From Leeuwenhoekiella aestuarii (GTDB taxonomy: Bacteria > Bacteroidota > Bacteroidia > Flavobacteriales > Flavobacteriaceae), in contig NZ_QOVJ01000002.1 in the NCBI RefSeq assembly GCF_004104055.1, positions 1 through 64,000 on the forward strand: a stretch of 64,000 bases of DNA, in the 5' to 3' direction. Positions 16,758 to 24,927 of the stretch are shown here, one piece after another. The notes under the pieces are model-generated. The model worked only from the letters and a program-made list of their open reading frames with translations. It was not told the origin of the DNA and made no database searches. A program made the translations under genes and the position numbers. Position 1 is the stretch's first letter, and every line of letters starts with the position of its first letter.

Positions 16758-17660
16758 TTGCCAACCAACCATTTTTTAAAGCACTACTTTCCACTTGAAT
16801 TTATGACCGCAGTACTCAACAATGGGGTTGGTTTTTATTGGGTTGAAGATTATCTAAACGAAATTCGTAAATGTGGCGGTCAGCTCGAACTTCCCTGCAT
16901 CAATACCAGTGATCATCCTAATAGCATCATAGGGACAAAAATTTATTTAGGCTTCGGGATGATCAAGGATTTAGAAGCGCGGAGGATTGAAAAATTACTT
17001 ACCCAGCGGCAGTTGTATGGGAGATTTACCAGTCTGGAAGATTTTGTAGAGCGGGTTCACTTAGGTCTGGAACAGCTGGTGCTGTTAATACGCATCGGAG
17101 CCTTACGTTTAACAGGTAATGATAGAAAGGAATTGCTTTGGCAAGTCCACCTACTGATCAACCCTAAAACCGCCTATGATGTTCCTAGGTTGTTCAGCAC
17201 AAAATCGGTAGCGTATCAATTACCTAATTTTAAATCTACAGGTATCGAGAATGCCTACGATGAGATCGAATTGCTGGAGTTTCACCTGTGTTCGCGTTTT
17301 GACTTATTGGAAGCTGAACTTCCTAGAAGTATAATGGTACGCGAAGTCCAGGATCATATCGGTCAAACGATAAGTATCTGCGGAGTGATGGTCACGGCCA
17401 AACGGGTACCGCTCGATGGCGGACGAACCATGTACTTTGGTACTTTTTTAGACCGGGAAGGTGTGTTCTTTGATACGGTACATTTCCCAGATTCGGTAGC
17501 CCATTCGTTTATGAGTGGTAAAGAAGTCTATCAGGTCATCGGTAAAGTGACTCAGGAGTATGAGCTTTGCAGCATCATCGTAGATCGGGTGATCCGGCTT
17601 ACCAGAAAGACAGATCCTCGGTTTTCTGATGCAAGCGATTTTAAGAGAGTGGTGGGGTAA
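16758..17660 (+). pseudogene. C-terminal remnant of DNA polymerase III alpha (DnaE/DnaE2 type)
   Basis: About 300 residues, open from a TTG at 16758. LKHYFPLEFMTAVLNNGVGF, then a YLNEIRKCGG-type helix and IYLGFGMIKDLEARRIE match the finger/HhH part of bacterial C-family polymerases; residues about 195-285 form the OB fold (MVREVQDHIGQTISICGVMV). The PHP domain and the whole catalytic palm with its Asp triad are missing, so it cannot polymerise DNA; full proteins are about 1000 residues. Given the two broken genes beside it, a deletion remnant is the likely reading, although the remaining frame is long and intact and could still be expressed. DnaE2-like genes travel on elements with SOS mutagenesis genes, none of which is seen here. 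Confidence 0.7.
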
Positions 17661-17804
17661 ATTAGTATTTCAAATTATCATTAAGTTTTACCTAAATAAA
17701 TTTGTTAATACTAGGTTGTTTTAGACGGCATATATTAAGTGCATGAAAAACTGAAATTCATTGACACCTATAAATTCAAATAAAGTAAATTTTTCAAAAA
17801 TATC

Positions 17805-18062
17805 TTAAGAGTCTAATATTTGATCTGTATCCAATTTTAGTACCCATTCTCTGTATTCATAGACCAATTGAGCATTAGTATTACATCCACAATGCTTCTT
17901 TAAATTCCTAAGGCTCTTTTCAACACTACTTAGGGAATGTGCTTCAAGATCATACCTCTCAAGTATTAACGGTAATTTACCCACGGGTATTCCGTGAGCC
18001 AGGCCACTGAGTATATAACGCTCATACAAGCTTAGTTTTAGTTTTTTAATAGGTGATTTCAC
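17805..18062 (-). CDS. Small LuxR/GerE-like HTH protein
   Basis: 85 residues, almost entirely one helix-turn-helix domain. LSLYERYILSGLAHGIPVGK corresponds to the first GerE helix pair, SLSSVEKSLRNLKKHCGCNT to the recognition helix, and NAQLVYEYREWVLK to the last helix. No receiver or ligand domain is present. ATG at 18060-18062. It is isolated, with 144 bp to the DnaE remnant and about 480 bp to the integrase, both of which may be element-control context. Function as an element regulator is inference. The assignment to LuxR-like HTH rests on the pattern only. Confidence 0.6.
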   Translation of the reverse strand: MKSPIKKLKLSLYERYILSGLAHGIPVGKLPLILERYDLEAHSLSSVEKSLRNLKKHCGCNTNAQLVYEYREWVLKLDTDQILDS

Positions 18063-18544
18063 AAAATATAGGTTTGACTAAAATTAATCTAAGCTAATCA
18101 AAAACACAATTTTTAGATTAAAACCATTAGCATTGTAAATAGTTTAATACCAGGTAAATATAGTCAAAAGAATACTATCAGAATAGGTCGTAATTTATGA
18201 ATTACGACTACAACAACTTGCTTATACTTAAAATAAGCGTTTTATTTGTCTCAGCAAAAATAAAACTTCACTATCAATTTTAAGAAGTAAGTCAAGTAGT
18301 AGAACTGTGCCTAAAACACCTCTAAAAAATGGAAGCCTCTAAATGGGATAGCATTATTCAGGAGTTATCGTGACTTACTTTATTTAAATCTAACTAAATA
18401 AATATTTAGTTAACAAGCAGGCCAGCTGTAGGGGGTTGGTCTGTCTTTTTATTGATTTTAAATCCTGAATAAGCATTTTAATGAACCCTCTCCACATTAA
18501 TTATCTTTATAGTCGAGTTTCTAAATAAATATTAAAACCATACA
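18063..18544. other. AT-rich non-coding stretch with a 9-bp palindrome
   Basis: No open frame of note. GTCGTAATT (18187-18195) and AATTACGAC (18200-18208) form a perfect inverted repeat with a 4-nt spacer. The 13-mer ATAGGTCGTAATT (18183-18195) also occurs, reverse-complemented, at 8520-8532 before the Rhs genes. The region could hold regulatory or recombination arm sites downstream of the integrase stop; nothing proves it. Confidence 0.4.
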
Positions 18545-19774
18545 TTAATTAAAAACTGGATTATTTTGCATTTTGTTTCGCAATGTCATCATGTCTTCAC
18601 TTACTTTTTGATCTAAGATTTTCGCATAATGCTGGGTTGTTCTTAGGTTTTTATGACCAAGCATTTTACTTACTGATTCAATAGAAACTCCATTAGATAA
18701 AGTGATAGTTGTTGCAAATGTATGTCGAGCTAAGTGGAAAGTAAGATTTTTATGAATTTTGCATAGATCTGCAATTTCTTTGATATAGGCATTCATTTTT
18801 TGATTACTTAGTACTGGAAGCAATTTCCCATTTTTAGATACTTCGGGATGTTCTTGGTATTTTTCTAAAATTGCTAGGGCAGTGGGAAGCAGAGGAATGC
18901 TACTGCGGGTATCCGTCTTCGATCTGTTGATTTTAATCCATTTTCCACCATCTATACCAAGCACAACATCATTAGTGGCTAGTTTTTTTACATCTGCGTA
19001 AGCCAGCCCTGTAAAGCAAGAGAAAAGGAAAATGTCTTTAACCTGATCAAGACGTTCTGTGTGCAGTTCTTTTTCAATAATCCTTTGAATCTCATCTTCA
19101 GTTAAAAATTCGCGTTCTACAATTTTCAGTTTGGCTTTCCAATTTAAAAAGGGATCCTTACTGATCCAATCATTTGCAAAAGCAATACGAATAATCTTTT
19201 TAAAGTTGGTAACATATTTAATTGCGGTATTATGAGCGCAATTTCGTTCTGTTTTAAGGTAATATTCCAATCCCGTTATGAATTTATGGTCTACATCCTT
19301 TACAGGGATGTCAGATGCCCTATATTCCAGTTTAATGAAATCTTCTACGTGTTTTTTTGCGGTTTTATAACGCTCAATAGTTCCAGGTGCATATTCCTTT
19401 CCAACAAGATTTTCAATCTTATCATTGTGCTCTTGGAAAATGGCTAAAAGCATCTTGGGTTTAAGACTTTTTCCTTGATATAAGAGCTTTAGTTTATCTG
19501 CAGTTATCGTTTCTTCATTCTCAACAAGTTTATCGTATAGCTTGTTTATTTTTGTTCTAACGTTGTTTAAGAAGCGATTGAATTCTCTAACCTCTATCGT
19601 AGTACCTTTTAATTTTCCGGCTTCTGAATTCCATTTTGATTGGGAAACTTTACGTTTAATACTAAACTCACTGCGTTTTCCATTTACTGTTATGCGAGCA
19701 TAAATAGGTACTAGACCGTTTTTATCAGTATTGCTTCCTTTTGGGTAGAATAGGGTTGAATACGTGTTTTGCAT
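18545..19774 (-). CDS. Tyrosine recombinase (Bacteroidota ICE-type integrase)
   Basis: 409 residues. Arm-binding N-terminus (about 1-95), SAM-like core-binding domain (about 100-215), catalytic domain (about 220-400). Catalytic residues visible: H-L-A-R in LTFHLARHTFATT, H in MLGHKNLRTTQHY, and the nucleophilic Tyr in HYAKIL. The position of the first catalytic Arg is Ala258 (CFTGLAYADV). The integrase of CTnDOT likewise lacks this Arg and still works. The gene lies about 240 bp from the 3' end of tRNA-Ser, the classical arrangement for an element that integrates into a tRNA gene. With RteC and the excisionase-like protein it defines the accessory region as an integrative element reaching beyond the left edge. 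Confidence 0.9.
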   Translation of the reverse strand: MQNTYSTLFYPKGSNTDKNGLVPIYARITVNGKRSEFSIKRKVSQSKWNSEAGKLKGTTIEVREFNRFLNNVRTKINKLYDKLVENEETITADKLKLLYQGKSLKPKMLLAIFQEHNDKIENLVGKEYAPGTIERYKTAKKHVEDFIKLEYRASDIPVKDVDHKFITGLEYYLKTERNCAHNTAIKYVTNFKKIIRIAFANDWISKDPFLNWKAKLKIVEREFLTEDEIQRIIEKELHTERLDQVKDIFLFSCFTGLAYADVKKLATNDVVLGIDGGKWIKINRSKTDTRSSIPLLPTALAILEKYQEHPEVSKNGKLLPVLSNQKMNAYIKEIADLCKIHKNLTFHLARHTFATTITLSNGVSIESVSKMLGHKNLRTTQHYAKILDQKVSEDMMTLRNKMQNNPVFN

Positions 19775-19862
19775 AGGTGCTTATTTTTTGTTCCCTATAA
19801 AGTTAGAATAAAAAATAAACATATTATCTGTAACTTGCTATATAACAGAGTGAATAGGGTAA

Positions 19863-19913
19863 TTCGGTGCTTGAAAAAAGAGCTGGTTTTCAGCACCGAA
19901 TACAGCTCTTTTT
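19863..19913. repeat. Interleaved inverted repeats between integrase and tRNA-Ser
   Basis: TTCGGTGCT (19863-19871) pairs with AGCACCGAA (19892-19900), and AAAAAGAGCTG (19875-19885) pairs with CAGCTCTTTTT (19903-19913). The order a-b-a'-b' allows either two exclusive hairpins or a pseudoknot. On the minus strand, towards the integrase, the second stem is followed by a T-run, so it can act as terminator with the other stem as antiterminator. Alternatively these are recombinase arm sites. Confidence 0.55.
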
Positions 19914-19954
19914 ATTTGATATTAATTGATTTCAGATGAAATTAGATAAAATTA

Positions 19955-19988
19955 AAAAAGCCCATAAACATAGTGTTTACGGGCTTTT
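19955..19988 (-). terminator. Terminator downstream of tRNA-Ser
   Basis: AGCCCATAAACA and TGTTTACGGGCT form a 12-bp stem (one G-T wobble) with a 3-nt loop, flanked by A and T runs, so it can work in both directions. It lies 24 nt after the tRNA 3' end on the minus strand. Confidence 0.8.
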
Positions 19989-20011
19989 AGTAGAATTTGA
20001 TCAATTCTAAG

Positions 20012-20096
20012 CGGAGAAAGAGGGATTCGAACCCCCGGAGGTGTGACCCTCAACAGTTTTCAAGACTGCCGCATTCGACCACTCTGCCATTTCTCC
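20012..20096 (-). tRNA. tRNA-Ser(TGA)
   Basis: On the minus strand GGAGAAA (5' acceptor arm) pairs with TTTCTCC at the 3' end; the D-arm region AGAGTGGTCGAATG, anticodon arm CAGT-CTTGAAA-ACTG with anticodon TGA, a long class II variable arm, and the T-arm GGGGGTTCGAATCCC are all present. CCA is not encoded. The integrase gene lies on its 3' side, so the 3' end is the likely attachment site. Confidence 0.95.
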
Positions 20097-20131
20097 TGAG
20101 TGTCTCATCAGCTATTTGCTGATTGCGGGTG

Positions 20132-20161
20132 CAAATATAGAAAGTTTTTTCTGATTGGCAA
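20132..20161 (-). promoter_or_regulatory. Bacteroidota-type promoter of tRNA-Ser
   Basis: On the minus strand TTG (20159-20161), 19 bp, then TATATTTG (20132-20139) fits the flavobacterial consensus TTG-N17-23-TAnnTTTG exactly. The tRNA 5' end is 36 nt downstream. Confidence 0.8.
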
Positions 20162-20186
20162 CACACTTTTTTGAGGAATTTTTGAC

Positions 20187-20849
20187 TTAATTGTTTTTTC
20201 CGGTAATGGGAATTTTATCTCCCTTAAAATGAGGTTCTTTGTTGATCAAAAGTTCTAACCAGGCCTTTACATTTGCAGCAACTTCTCTAAATCTATTGCG
20301 ACTTTCGAGTTCATACTCACGCCGATCTCCATTATAACCGTAAAAATTGAGACCCATAGAACGGGCTATATATACAGCACGAGGTAAGTGAAAGCGCTGC
20401 GATACTACAATTGCATTATCTACTTCAAAAATATAAGATGCCCGGTAGACAGAATCGTAGGTGTCAAAACCAGCAAAGTCCATAAAAATATCTTTTTCAG
20501 GAACACCGCGTTCTTGCAAATACTTTTTCATAGCTACCGGTTCATTATAGTTAGTGGTGCGGTTATCTCCAGAAACTAAAAACCGGTTTACCTTTCCGCG
20601 ATGATACAACAATAGAGCAGACTCTACACGATCTCTCAGCATAGTAGATAGTTCGCCGTTGCTTTTTACACTGGCTCCTAAGACTAGTGCAGTATAAGTT
20701 TTAGGAATAGTATTAATATCATCATAGATAAATTGCTCCGTTTCATTTCTAATATGATAAGACAAGTAACTTGTTAAAATAAGAACAAGTAAAGCAGCAA
20801 GAATAAGATAACGCAGAATGCGCAAAGCGAGTATTTTTTTTATAAACAT
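20187..20849 (-). CDS. SanA/YdcF-like DUF218 membrane protein
   Basis: About 220 residues from ATG at 20847-20849 (the frame opens further to a TTG at 20864, unlikely). One N-terminal membrane helix (about 7-28), then a DUF218 domain: ALVLGASVKSNGELSTMLRD, RVESALLLYHRGKVNRFLVS and a region VSQRFHLPRAVYIARSMGL. SanA-type proteins affect envelope permeability (vancomycin sensitivity in E. coli); the reaction is unknown. It is the first core gene after the tRNA and stands alone, diverging from the nitroreductase. Confidence is high for family, low for function. Confidence 0.8.
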   Translation of the reverse strand: MFIKKILALRILRYLILAALLVLILTSYLSYHIRNETEQFIYDDINTIPKTYTALVLGASVKSNGELSTMLRDRVESALLLYHRGKVNRFLVSGDNRTTNYNEPVAMKKYLQERGVPEKDIFMDFAGFDTYDSVYRASYIFEVDNAIVVSQRFHLPRAVYIARSMGLNFYGYNGDRREYELESRNRFREVAANVKAWLELLINKEPHFKGDKIPITGKNN

Positions 20850-21013
20850 AAAACCGGCTGGCAATTAGGTAGTGTAAACTTATAATTTGTTTTGATGCTA
20901 ACGCAAAAATTAAGCAATAACGTATTGAGAATATTGAATGCAGCTATGGTTTTTAATAATAATTATATAAGAATTTGTTAGCATTCAAAAGGCGATTAGC
21001 AATTTTAGCTGTT

Positions 21014-21021
21014 TATATTTG
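21014..21021 (+). promoter_or_regulatory. -7 element before the nitroreductase gene
   Basis: TATATTTG matches TAnnTTTG, 14 bp before the ATG at 21036. No TTG is seen at the expected -33 spacing, so the call is tentative; the leader would be very short. Confidence 0.45.
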
Positions 21022-21035
21022 CCTAAAATTTTAAG

Positions 21036-21665
21036 ATGGATGTAGTTCAAAGCCTTAAATGGCGTTACGCGACAAAAAAGTTTGATGAGAACCGGTTTTT
21101 AGAAGAAGAGAAATTAACGGTTTTGCAAGAAGCTTTTAATCTTACCGCGACTTCATATGGTTTACAGCCGTTACGTCTCGTAGTGATTTCTAATAAAGAA
21201 AAGCAAGCAGAATTGGTAGAAGCTTCTTTGAATCAACGTCAGGTTTTAGATGCATCACATCTTTTAGTTATCTGCGTCGAGCGAAAGGTACAAGCACCTT
21301 TTGTGACTAATTATTTTGATAGGGTTCAGAAAATACGCGAAACTCCAGAACCAATATTGAAACCTTTTAAAGAAATGCTTGCCAATAAATTTGACAAACA
21401 GTCTTCTTCAGAAACTCGCGAGTGGGCCATACGCCAGGCGTATTTAGCGATGGGAAATTTACTTACTGTTTGCGCGCTGGAAAAAATTGATGCCTGCCCA
21501 ATGGAAGGTTTTGATCCTGAAAAATTTGATTACATTCTTGATCTTAAAAAACACAATCTGGCATCTGCATTGATATTACCAGTAGGTTACCGCGCCAAGG
21601 ATGATATGTTTGCCGACTTTAAAAAGGTTCGCAGACCTCAAAAAGAGACTATCATTCATTTATGA
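21036..21665 (+). CDS. Nitroreductase-family NAD(P)H oxidoreductase
   Basis: 209 residues, a normal length for single-domain flavin nitroreductases. SLKWRYATKKFDENRFLEEE is the usual N-terminus with the FMN phosphate-binding Arg and Lys; ATSYGLQPLRLVVISN and REWAIRQAYLAMGNLLTVCA (helix with the dimer and FMN contacts) and MEGFDPEKFDYIL follow in the standard order. Such enzymes are FMN-dependent cytosolic dimers that reduce quinones or nitro compounds. The gene has its own likely promoter at 21014 and converges with the small secreted protein, overlapping its 3' end by 6 bp. Confidence 0.88.
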   Translation: MDVVQSLKWRYATKKFDENRFLEEEKLTVLQEAFNLTATSYGLQPLRLVVISNKEKQAELVEASLNQRQVLDASHLLVICVERKVQAPFVTNYFDRVQKIRETPEPILKPFKEMLANKFDKQSSSETREWAIRQAYLAMGNLLTVCALEKIDACPMEGFDPEKFDYILDLKKHNLASALILPVGYRAKDDMFADFKKVRRPQKETIIHL

Positions 21666-22007
21666 TCTGTAATACTTCTCGATCATAATAGGCTCTAAAA
21701 TAGGCATGTTATGTTCGTATATTCCGTCTGGTTTGTAGATTTTCAGTTTATAATCAAACCTATCGTTTGGTATTATAATAGGCATCAGATTTTTAAATCC
21801 ATTTGGTTTTTCAACAGGTGGTGTATATTCACTCAGTGGATTTTTATTCTTTAATAAATCCAGATCTGAAAAGTCTTGAGGATTTAAATTGAATTTTTGA
21901 AATAGAGAATCTGCCGGAGTTAAACGCATTTTTGATGGTACTTGCGCGATTAAAAAACTCCCGAAACCTAAAGTAAATAGGATAGAAAAGTAAAATTTTG
22001 AATTCAT
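21660..22007 (-). CDS. Small secreted protein of unknown function
   Basis: 115 residues. A Sec signal (about 5-21, FYFSILFTLGFGSFLIAQ) is followed by a short proline-rich protein with no known domain: PQDFSDLDLLKNKNPLSEYT and repeated I-P-P-type stretches such as NLMPIIIPNDRFDYK. No lipobox. The 3' end overlaps the nitroreductase gene by 6 bp. It is 72 bp downstream of ribB on the same strand and may be carried on its transcript. I do not recognise a family; small flavobacterial periplasmic proteins of this look are common. Confidence 0.6.
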   Translation of the reverse strand: MNSKFYFSILFTLGFGSFLIAQVPSKMRLTPADSLFQKFNLNPQDFSDLDLLKNKNPLSEYTPPVEKPNGFKNLMPIIIPNDRFDYKLKIYKPDGIYEHNMPILEPIMIEKYYRS

Positions 22008-22079
22008 ATTTATGACTTTTGTTCCTTATAAATACGAATTTAATTTCATTATGTGGCAAATGCGCAATAATTTAACGCG

Positions 22080-23225
22080 TTAGTAATTTACTTTATCAGT
22101 AATCTCAAGGCCGTAACCTATCATACCTACACGTTTTTGATCTTCACTATTAGAGAGTAAACGTATTTTTGAGATCCCCAGATCGTGCAAAATTTGAGCG
22201 CCTATACCAAAATCTTTAAGGTCCATTTTAGAATTGTTGGTAAACTCGCGTCCGGTTTCCTGGCGTTCTTTTAATTCCGCAAGGCGGAAAAGTAACTTAC
22301 TAGCAAAATTCTCTTGATTTATAAAGACTACAGCTCCTTTTCCTTCAGAATTTATTTTTTCAAAAATCTGATTGAGTTTGGTGTCAGCTTGTTCGGTTAA
22401 CGTACTTAAAATATCATTATTTACAAAACTTGAGTTCACACGAACGAGAACGGGCTCATCGTTTACCCAAGTTCCTTTTGAAAGTGCAATATGTATTTGA
22501 TCGTTGGTAGTTTGCTGGTAGGCGCGTAGTCTGAAAGTGCCAAAAAGTGTATTGATTTCAAAATCCTCCTTTTTTACAATTAGCGAATCGTGTTGCATGC
22601 GGTAAGCAACAAGATCAGCTATAGAAACAATTTTTAGATCAAATTTTTCTGCGATCTCAAAGAGTTGCGGTAATCGAGCCATCGTACCGTCTTCATTCAT
22701 CACTTCAACAATAACTCCTGCTGGAGCAAAACCTGCAAGACGAGCAAAATCAATAGCGGCTTCAGTGTGCCCTGTTCTCCTCAAAACGCCACCTTCTTTG
22801 GCTTTAAGTGGGAAAATATGTCCTGGTCTTGTAAAATCCCATGAATTCATATCGGGATCAGTAAGACCTTTTACAGCTTTTGCACGATCTAATGCACTGA
22901 TACCCGTAGTTACCCCGTGACCTTTTAAATCAACAGAAACAGTAAATGCAGTTTCCATAGGGTCGCTGTTTGTACCTACCATCATTTCTAGCTTAAGCTC
23001 TTTGCAACGTTCTTCAGTAATAGGAGCACAGATAAGACCACGGCCGTGTGTAGCCATAAAATTTATCGTTTCTGCAGTAACAAGCTCTGAAGCTGCTAGA
23101 AAGTCACCTTCATTCTCGCGATCTTCATCATCTACAACAATGATCACTTTACCCTGTTTTATATCCTCAATAGCTTCAGGGATAGTATTGAGTTTTGTCT
23201 TTTTGGTTCGCGTTTGCGTAGCCAT
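22080..23225 (-). CDS. ribB: 3,4-dihydroxy-2-butanone-4-phosphate synthase with degenerate GTP cyclohydrolase II domain
   Basis: 381 residues. The N-terminal domain (about 12-208) is a complete RibB: VDDEDRENEGDF (metal-binding acids), HGRGLIC, FTRPGHIFPL, RRTGHTEAAIDFARLAG. It converts ribulose 5-phosphate to the four-carbon riboflavin precursor. The second domain (about 220-381) has the length and end (IGAQILHDLG, GYGLEITDKV) of GTP cyclohydrolase II, but the zinc-binding Cys residues are absent (VRVNSSFVNNDILSTL at about 261-276) and the GRGIG motif is replaced by ENFAS. So it should lack GTP cyclohydrolase activity, like the RibBX variants known elsewhere; a separate RibA is needed. First gene of a run with lptG upstream of it on the same strand. 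Confidence 0.88.
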   Translation of the reverse strand: MATQTRTKKTKLNTIPEAIEDIKQGKVIIVVDDEDRENEGDFLAASELVTAETINFMATHGRGLICAPITEERCKELKLEMMVGTNSDPMETAFTVSVDLKGHGVTTGISALDRAKAVKGLTDPDMNSWDFTRPGHIFPLKAKEGGVLRRTGHTEAAIDFARLAGFAPAGVIVEVMNEDGTMARLPQLFEIAEKFDLKIVSIADLVAYRMQHDSLIVKKEDFEINTLFGTFRLRAYQQTTNDQIHIALSKGTWVNDEPVLVRVNSSFVNNDILSTLTEQADTKLNQIFEKINSEGKGAVVFINQENFASKLLFRLAELKERQETGREFTNNSKMDLKDFGIGAQILHDLGISKIRLLSNSEDQKRVGMIGYGLEITDKVNY

Positions 23226-23310
23226 AATCTTTCTTTTTTAAGCGGATATAAAGGTACGATTTAGGTTGCTCTTAACCTTGAGGTAGAATTATCAAAACTT
23301 TTAAAACCTT

Positions 23311-24921
23311 CTAGAGTGTCTTCAATAGGGTTTCTGCAGCTTCTTTGAATTTCTCAGAATATCCATAAACTTGGTAGTTGTCTATAATATCCTGAAGTTC
23401 TCTTTTGGTTTTGGTCTTTAAAATTGCCTTTTCAGAATTAGACAAATCAAAATCTATCAAAGGTTGTTCGGGATCAATTTCGGAATCCTTTCTCTTTTTA
23501 AATAATTTTTTAATTGGATCCAGAAATCCGTCCAGGTCAAATAAGCCCTGATCAGTTGTAGCGCGATAAGTTAAATAAACACCTAACGGAAATAAGATAA
23601 GGGTGCTCAACCAGCTGGCTAACCACGCTGCAACGGTACCATCTTCTGCACTGTTTTTTGCAAAAATACCAATGAAGTGATAGGTTAAAAAGAGCACCAC
23701 ACCAATCACAATAGGTAGACCTAAACCACCTTTTCTAATGATGGCTCCAAGTGGTGCGCCCACAAAAAACAGAATTACACAGCCAAAAGCTAAAACAAAC
23801 TTCTCGTGTAAAGCAATTTCATATTTGCTCAGTGTTTTGACCTTAATACTGTTGTCTGTTTTTCGGTTTTTGATCGAGGTGATGTTGTTTTTTACTGTGG
23901 TTTTAGCATAGTCTAGAACTTGAATTTGTTCTGAAAAATCAAAATTATCAATGAGGTTTTCTTTTAAAACTCGTGTGGTATCTTTCTTCACATTCTTTAA
24001 ATAGGAAGAGTCTAATGGGCGCAATTGCATTTCTCTTACCTGCCCTTTGCCCAGAGAAGTTAAATACTGATTGTAATTTCTGGAGATGTCTGCAAGCGTG
24101 TCATTAAGCTGGGTAACGGTAAGCATGGTATACGCATTGTCAATGCTTTTTTCATCCATATCTACATTACTAAGCTCTGATAGATCTATGTTTATGGTAT
24201 AGGTCTCAAAATAACTTTTTACATAAGGTTCGCGCTTTTGCTTTCTAAAATCTTTTTGCTCAACCTCGTCATAATAATTACCGTCAATTAATTTTAAGGA
24301 AAGTACATTATCTCCTTCTGCACTTATCAACTCGCCTTCTCGGGCTTTAATCACCGTGTAATTACCCACTCTCGAAGGATCTTTTTGATAAATGATAACA
24401 TCTTTCAAAAACTGACCTTTCTCCCCTTGTTTGTCGGCTACTTTCATCACGTAGTCTTCACCTATGGTGGTGTATTGCCCTTTTGTTATAGCCATTGCGG
24501 GCTTAACCTGAGCAATATTTCTACGTAAGTTTAACGATTCAAACTCCGCTGCCGGAATCACATAATTAGCAAACAAGAAAGAGGTTGCAGCAAGTGCCAG
24601 AATAAAAATAGTAAGACTGCGCATTGCGCGTTGTAATGAAATACCGGTAGATTTCATTGCAGCAAACTCATAGTTTTCTGCAAAATTGCCAAAGGTCATA
24701 ATACTGGTAAGCAGAACCGTTAACGGTAAAACCAGCGTTACTAATCGGGGAGAGAAGTACAGCAGAAATTTTACAATAATCATAAAATCAAGATCTTTCC
24801 CGGCTAATTCTTTGATGTACAACCATACAGTTTGTAACACAAAGATGAACATCAAGATGATGAACGTGCTGAGAAAGTTCTTGATAAATGTGGTGAGAAT
24901 ATAACGGTCTAGTATTTTCAA
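23311..24921 (-). CDS. LptF/LptG-family permease (YjgP/YjgQ)
   Basis: 536 residues, longer than enteric LptG. Three N-terminal membrane helices (about 10-35, 55-80, 97-120) and a C-terminal set (about 375-465) enclose a large periplasmic part (about 120-370) with the beta-jellyroll expected for these proteins. MKILDRYILTTFIKNFLSTF, PRLVTLVLPLTVLL and NYEFAAMKSTGIS are hallmarks. LptF and LptG form the membrane part of the LptB2FG ABC exporter that lifts lipopolysaccharide to the outer membrane. The C-terminal tail after the last helix is charged and cytosolic. It starts 6 bp after lolA, within an envelope gene run ftsK-lolA-lptG-ribB. Confidence 0.88.
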   Translation of the reverse strand: MKILDRYILTTFIKNFLSTFIILMFIFVLQTVWLYIKELAGKDLDFMIIVKFLLYFSPRLVTLVLPLTVLLTSIMTFGNFAENYEFAAMKSTGISLQRAMRSLTIFILALAATSFLFANYVIPAAEFESLNLRRNIAQVKPAMAITKGQYTTIGEDYVMKVADKQGEKGQFLKDVIIYQKDPSRVGNYTVIKAREGELISAEGDNVLSLKLIDGNYYDEVEQKDFRKQKREPYVKSYFETYTINIDLSELSNVDMDEKSIDNAYTMLTVTQLNDTLADISRNYNQYLTSLGKGQVREMQLRPLDSSYLKNVKKDTTRVLKENLIDNFDFSEQIQVLDYAKTTVKNNITSIKNRKTDNSIKVKTLSKYEIALHEKFVLAFGCVILFFVGAPLGAIIRKGGLGLPIVIGVVLFLTYHFIGIFAKNSAEDGTVAAWLASWLSTLILFPLGVYLTYRATTDQGLFDLDGFLDPIKKLFKKRKDSEIDPEQPLIDFDLSNSEKAILKTKTKRELQDIIDNYQVYGYSEKFKEAAETLLKTL

Positions 24922-24927
24922 AAGAAC

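Noticed and set aside
22080-23225. Full bifunctional RibBA
   Set aside because: The second domain lacks the zinc Cys residues and the GRGIG active-site motif, so only the RibB activity is supported.
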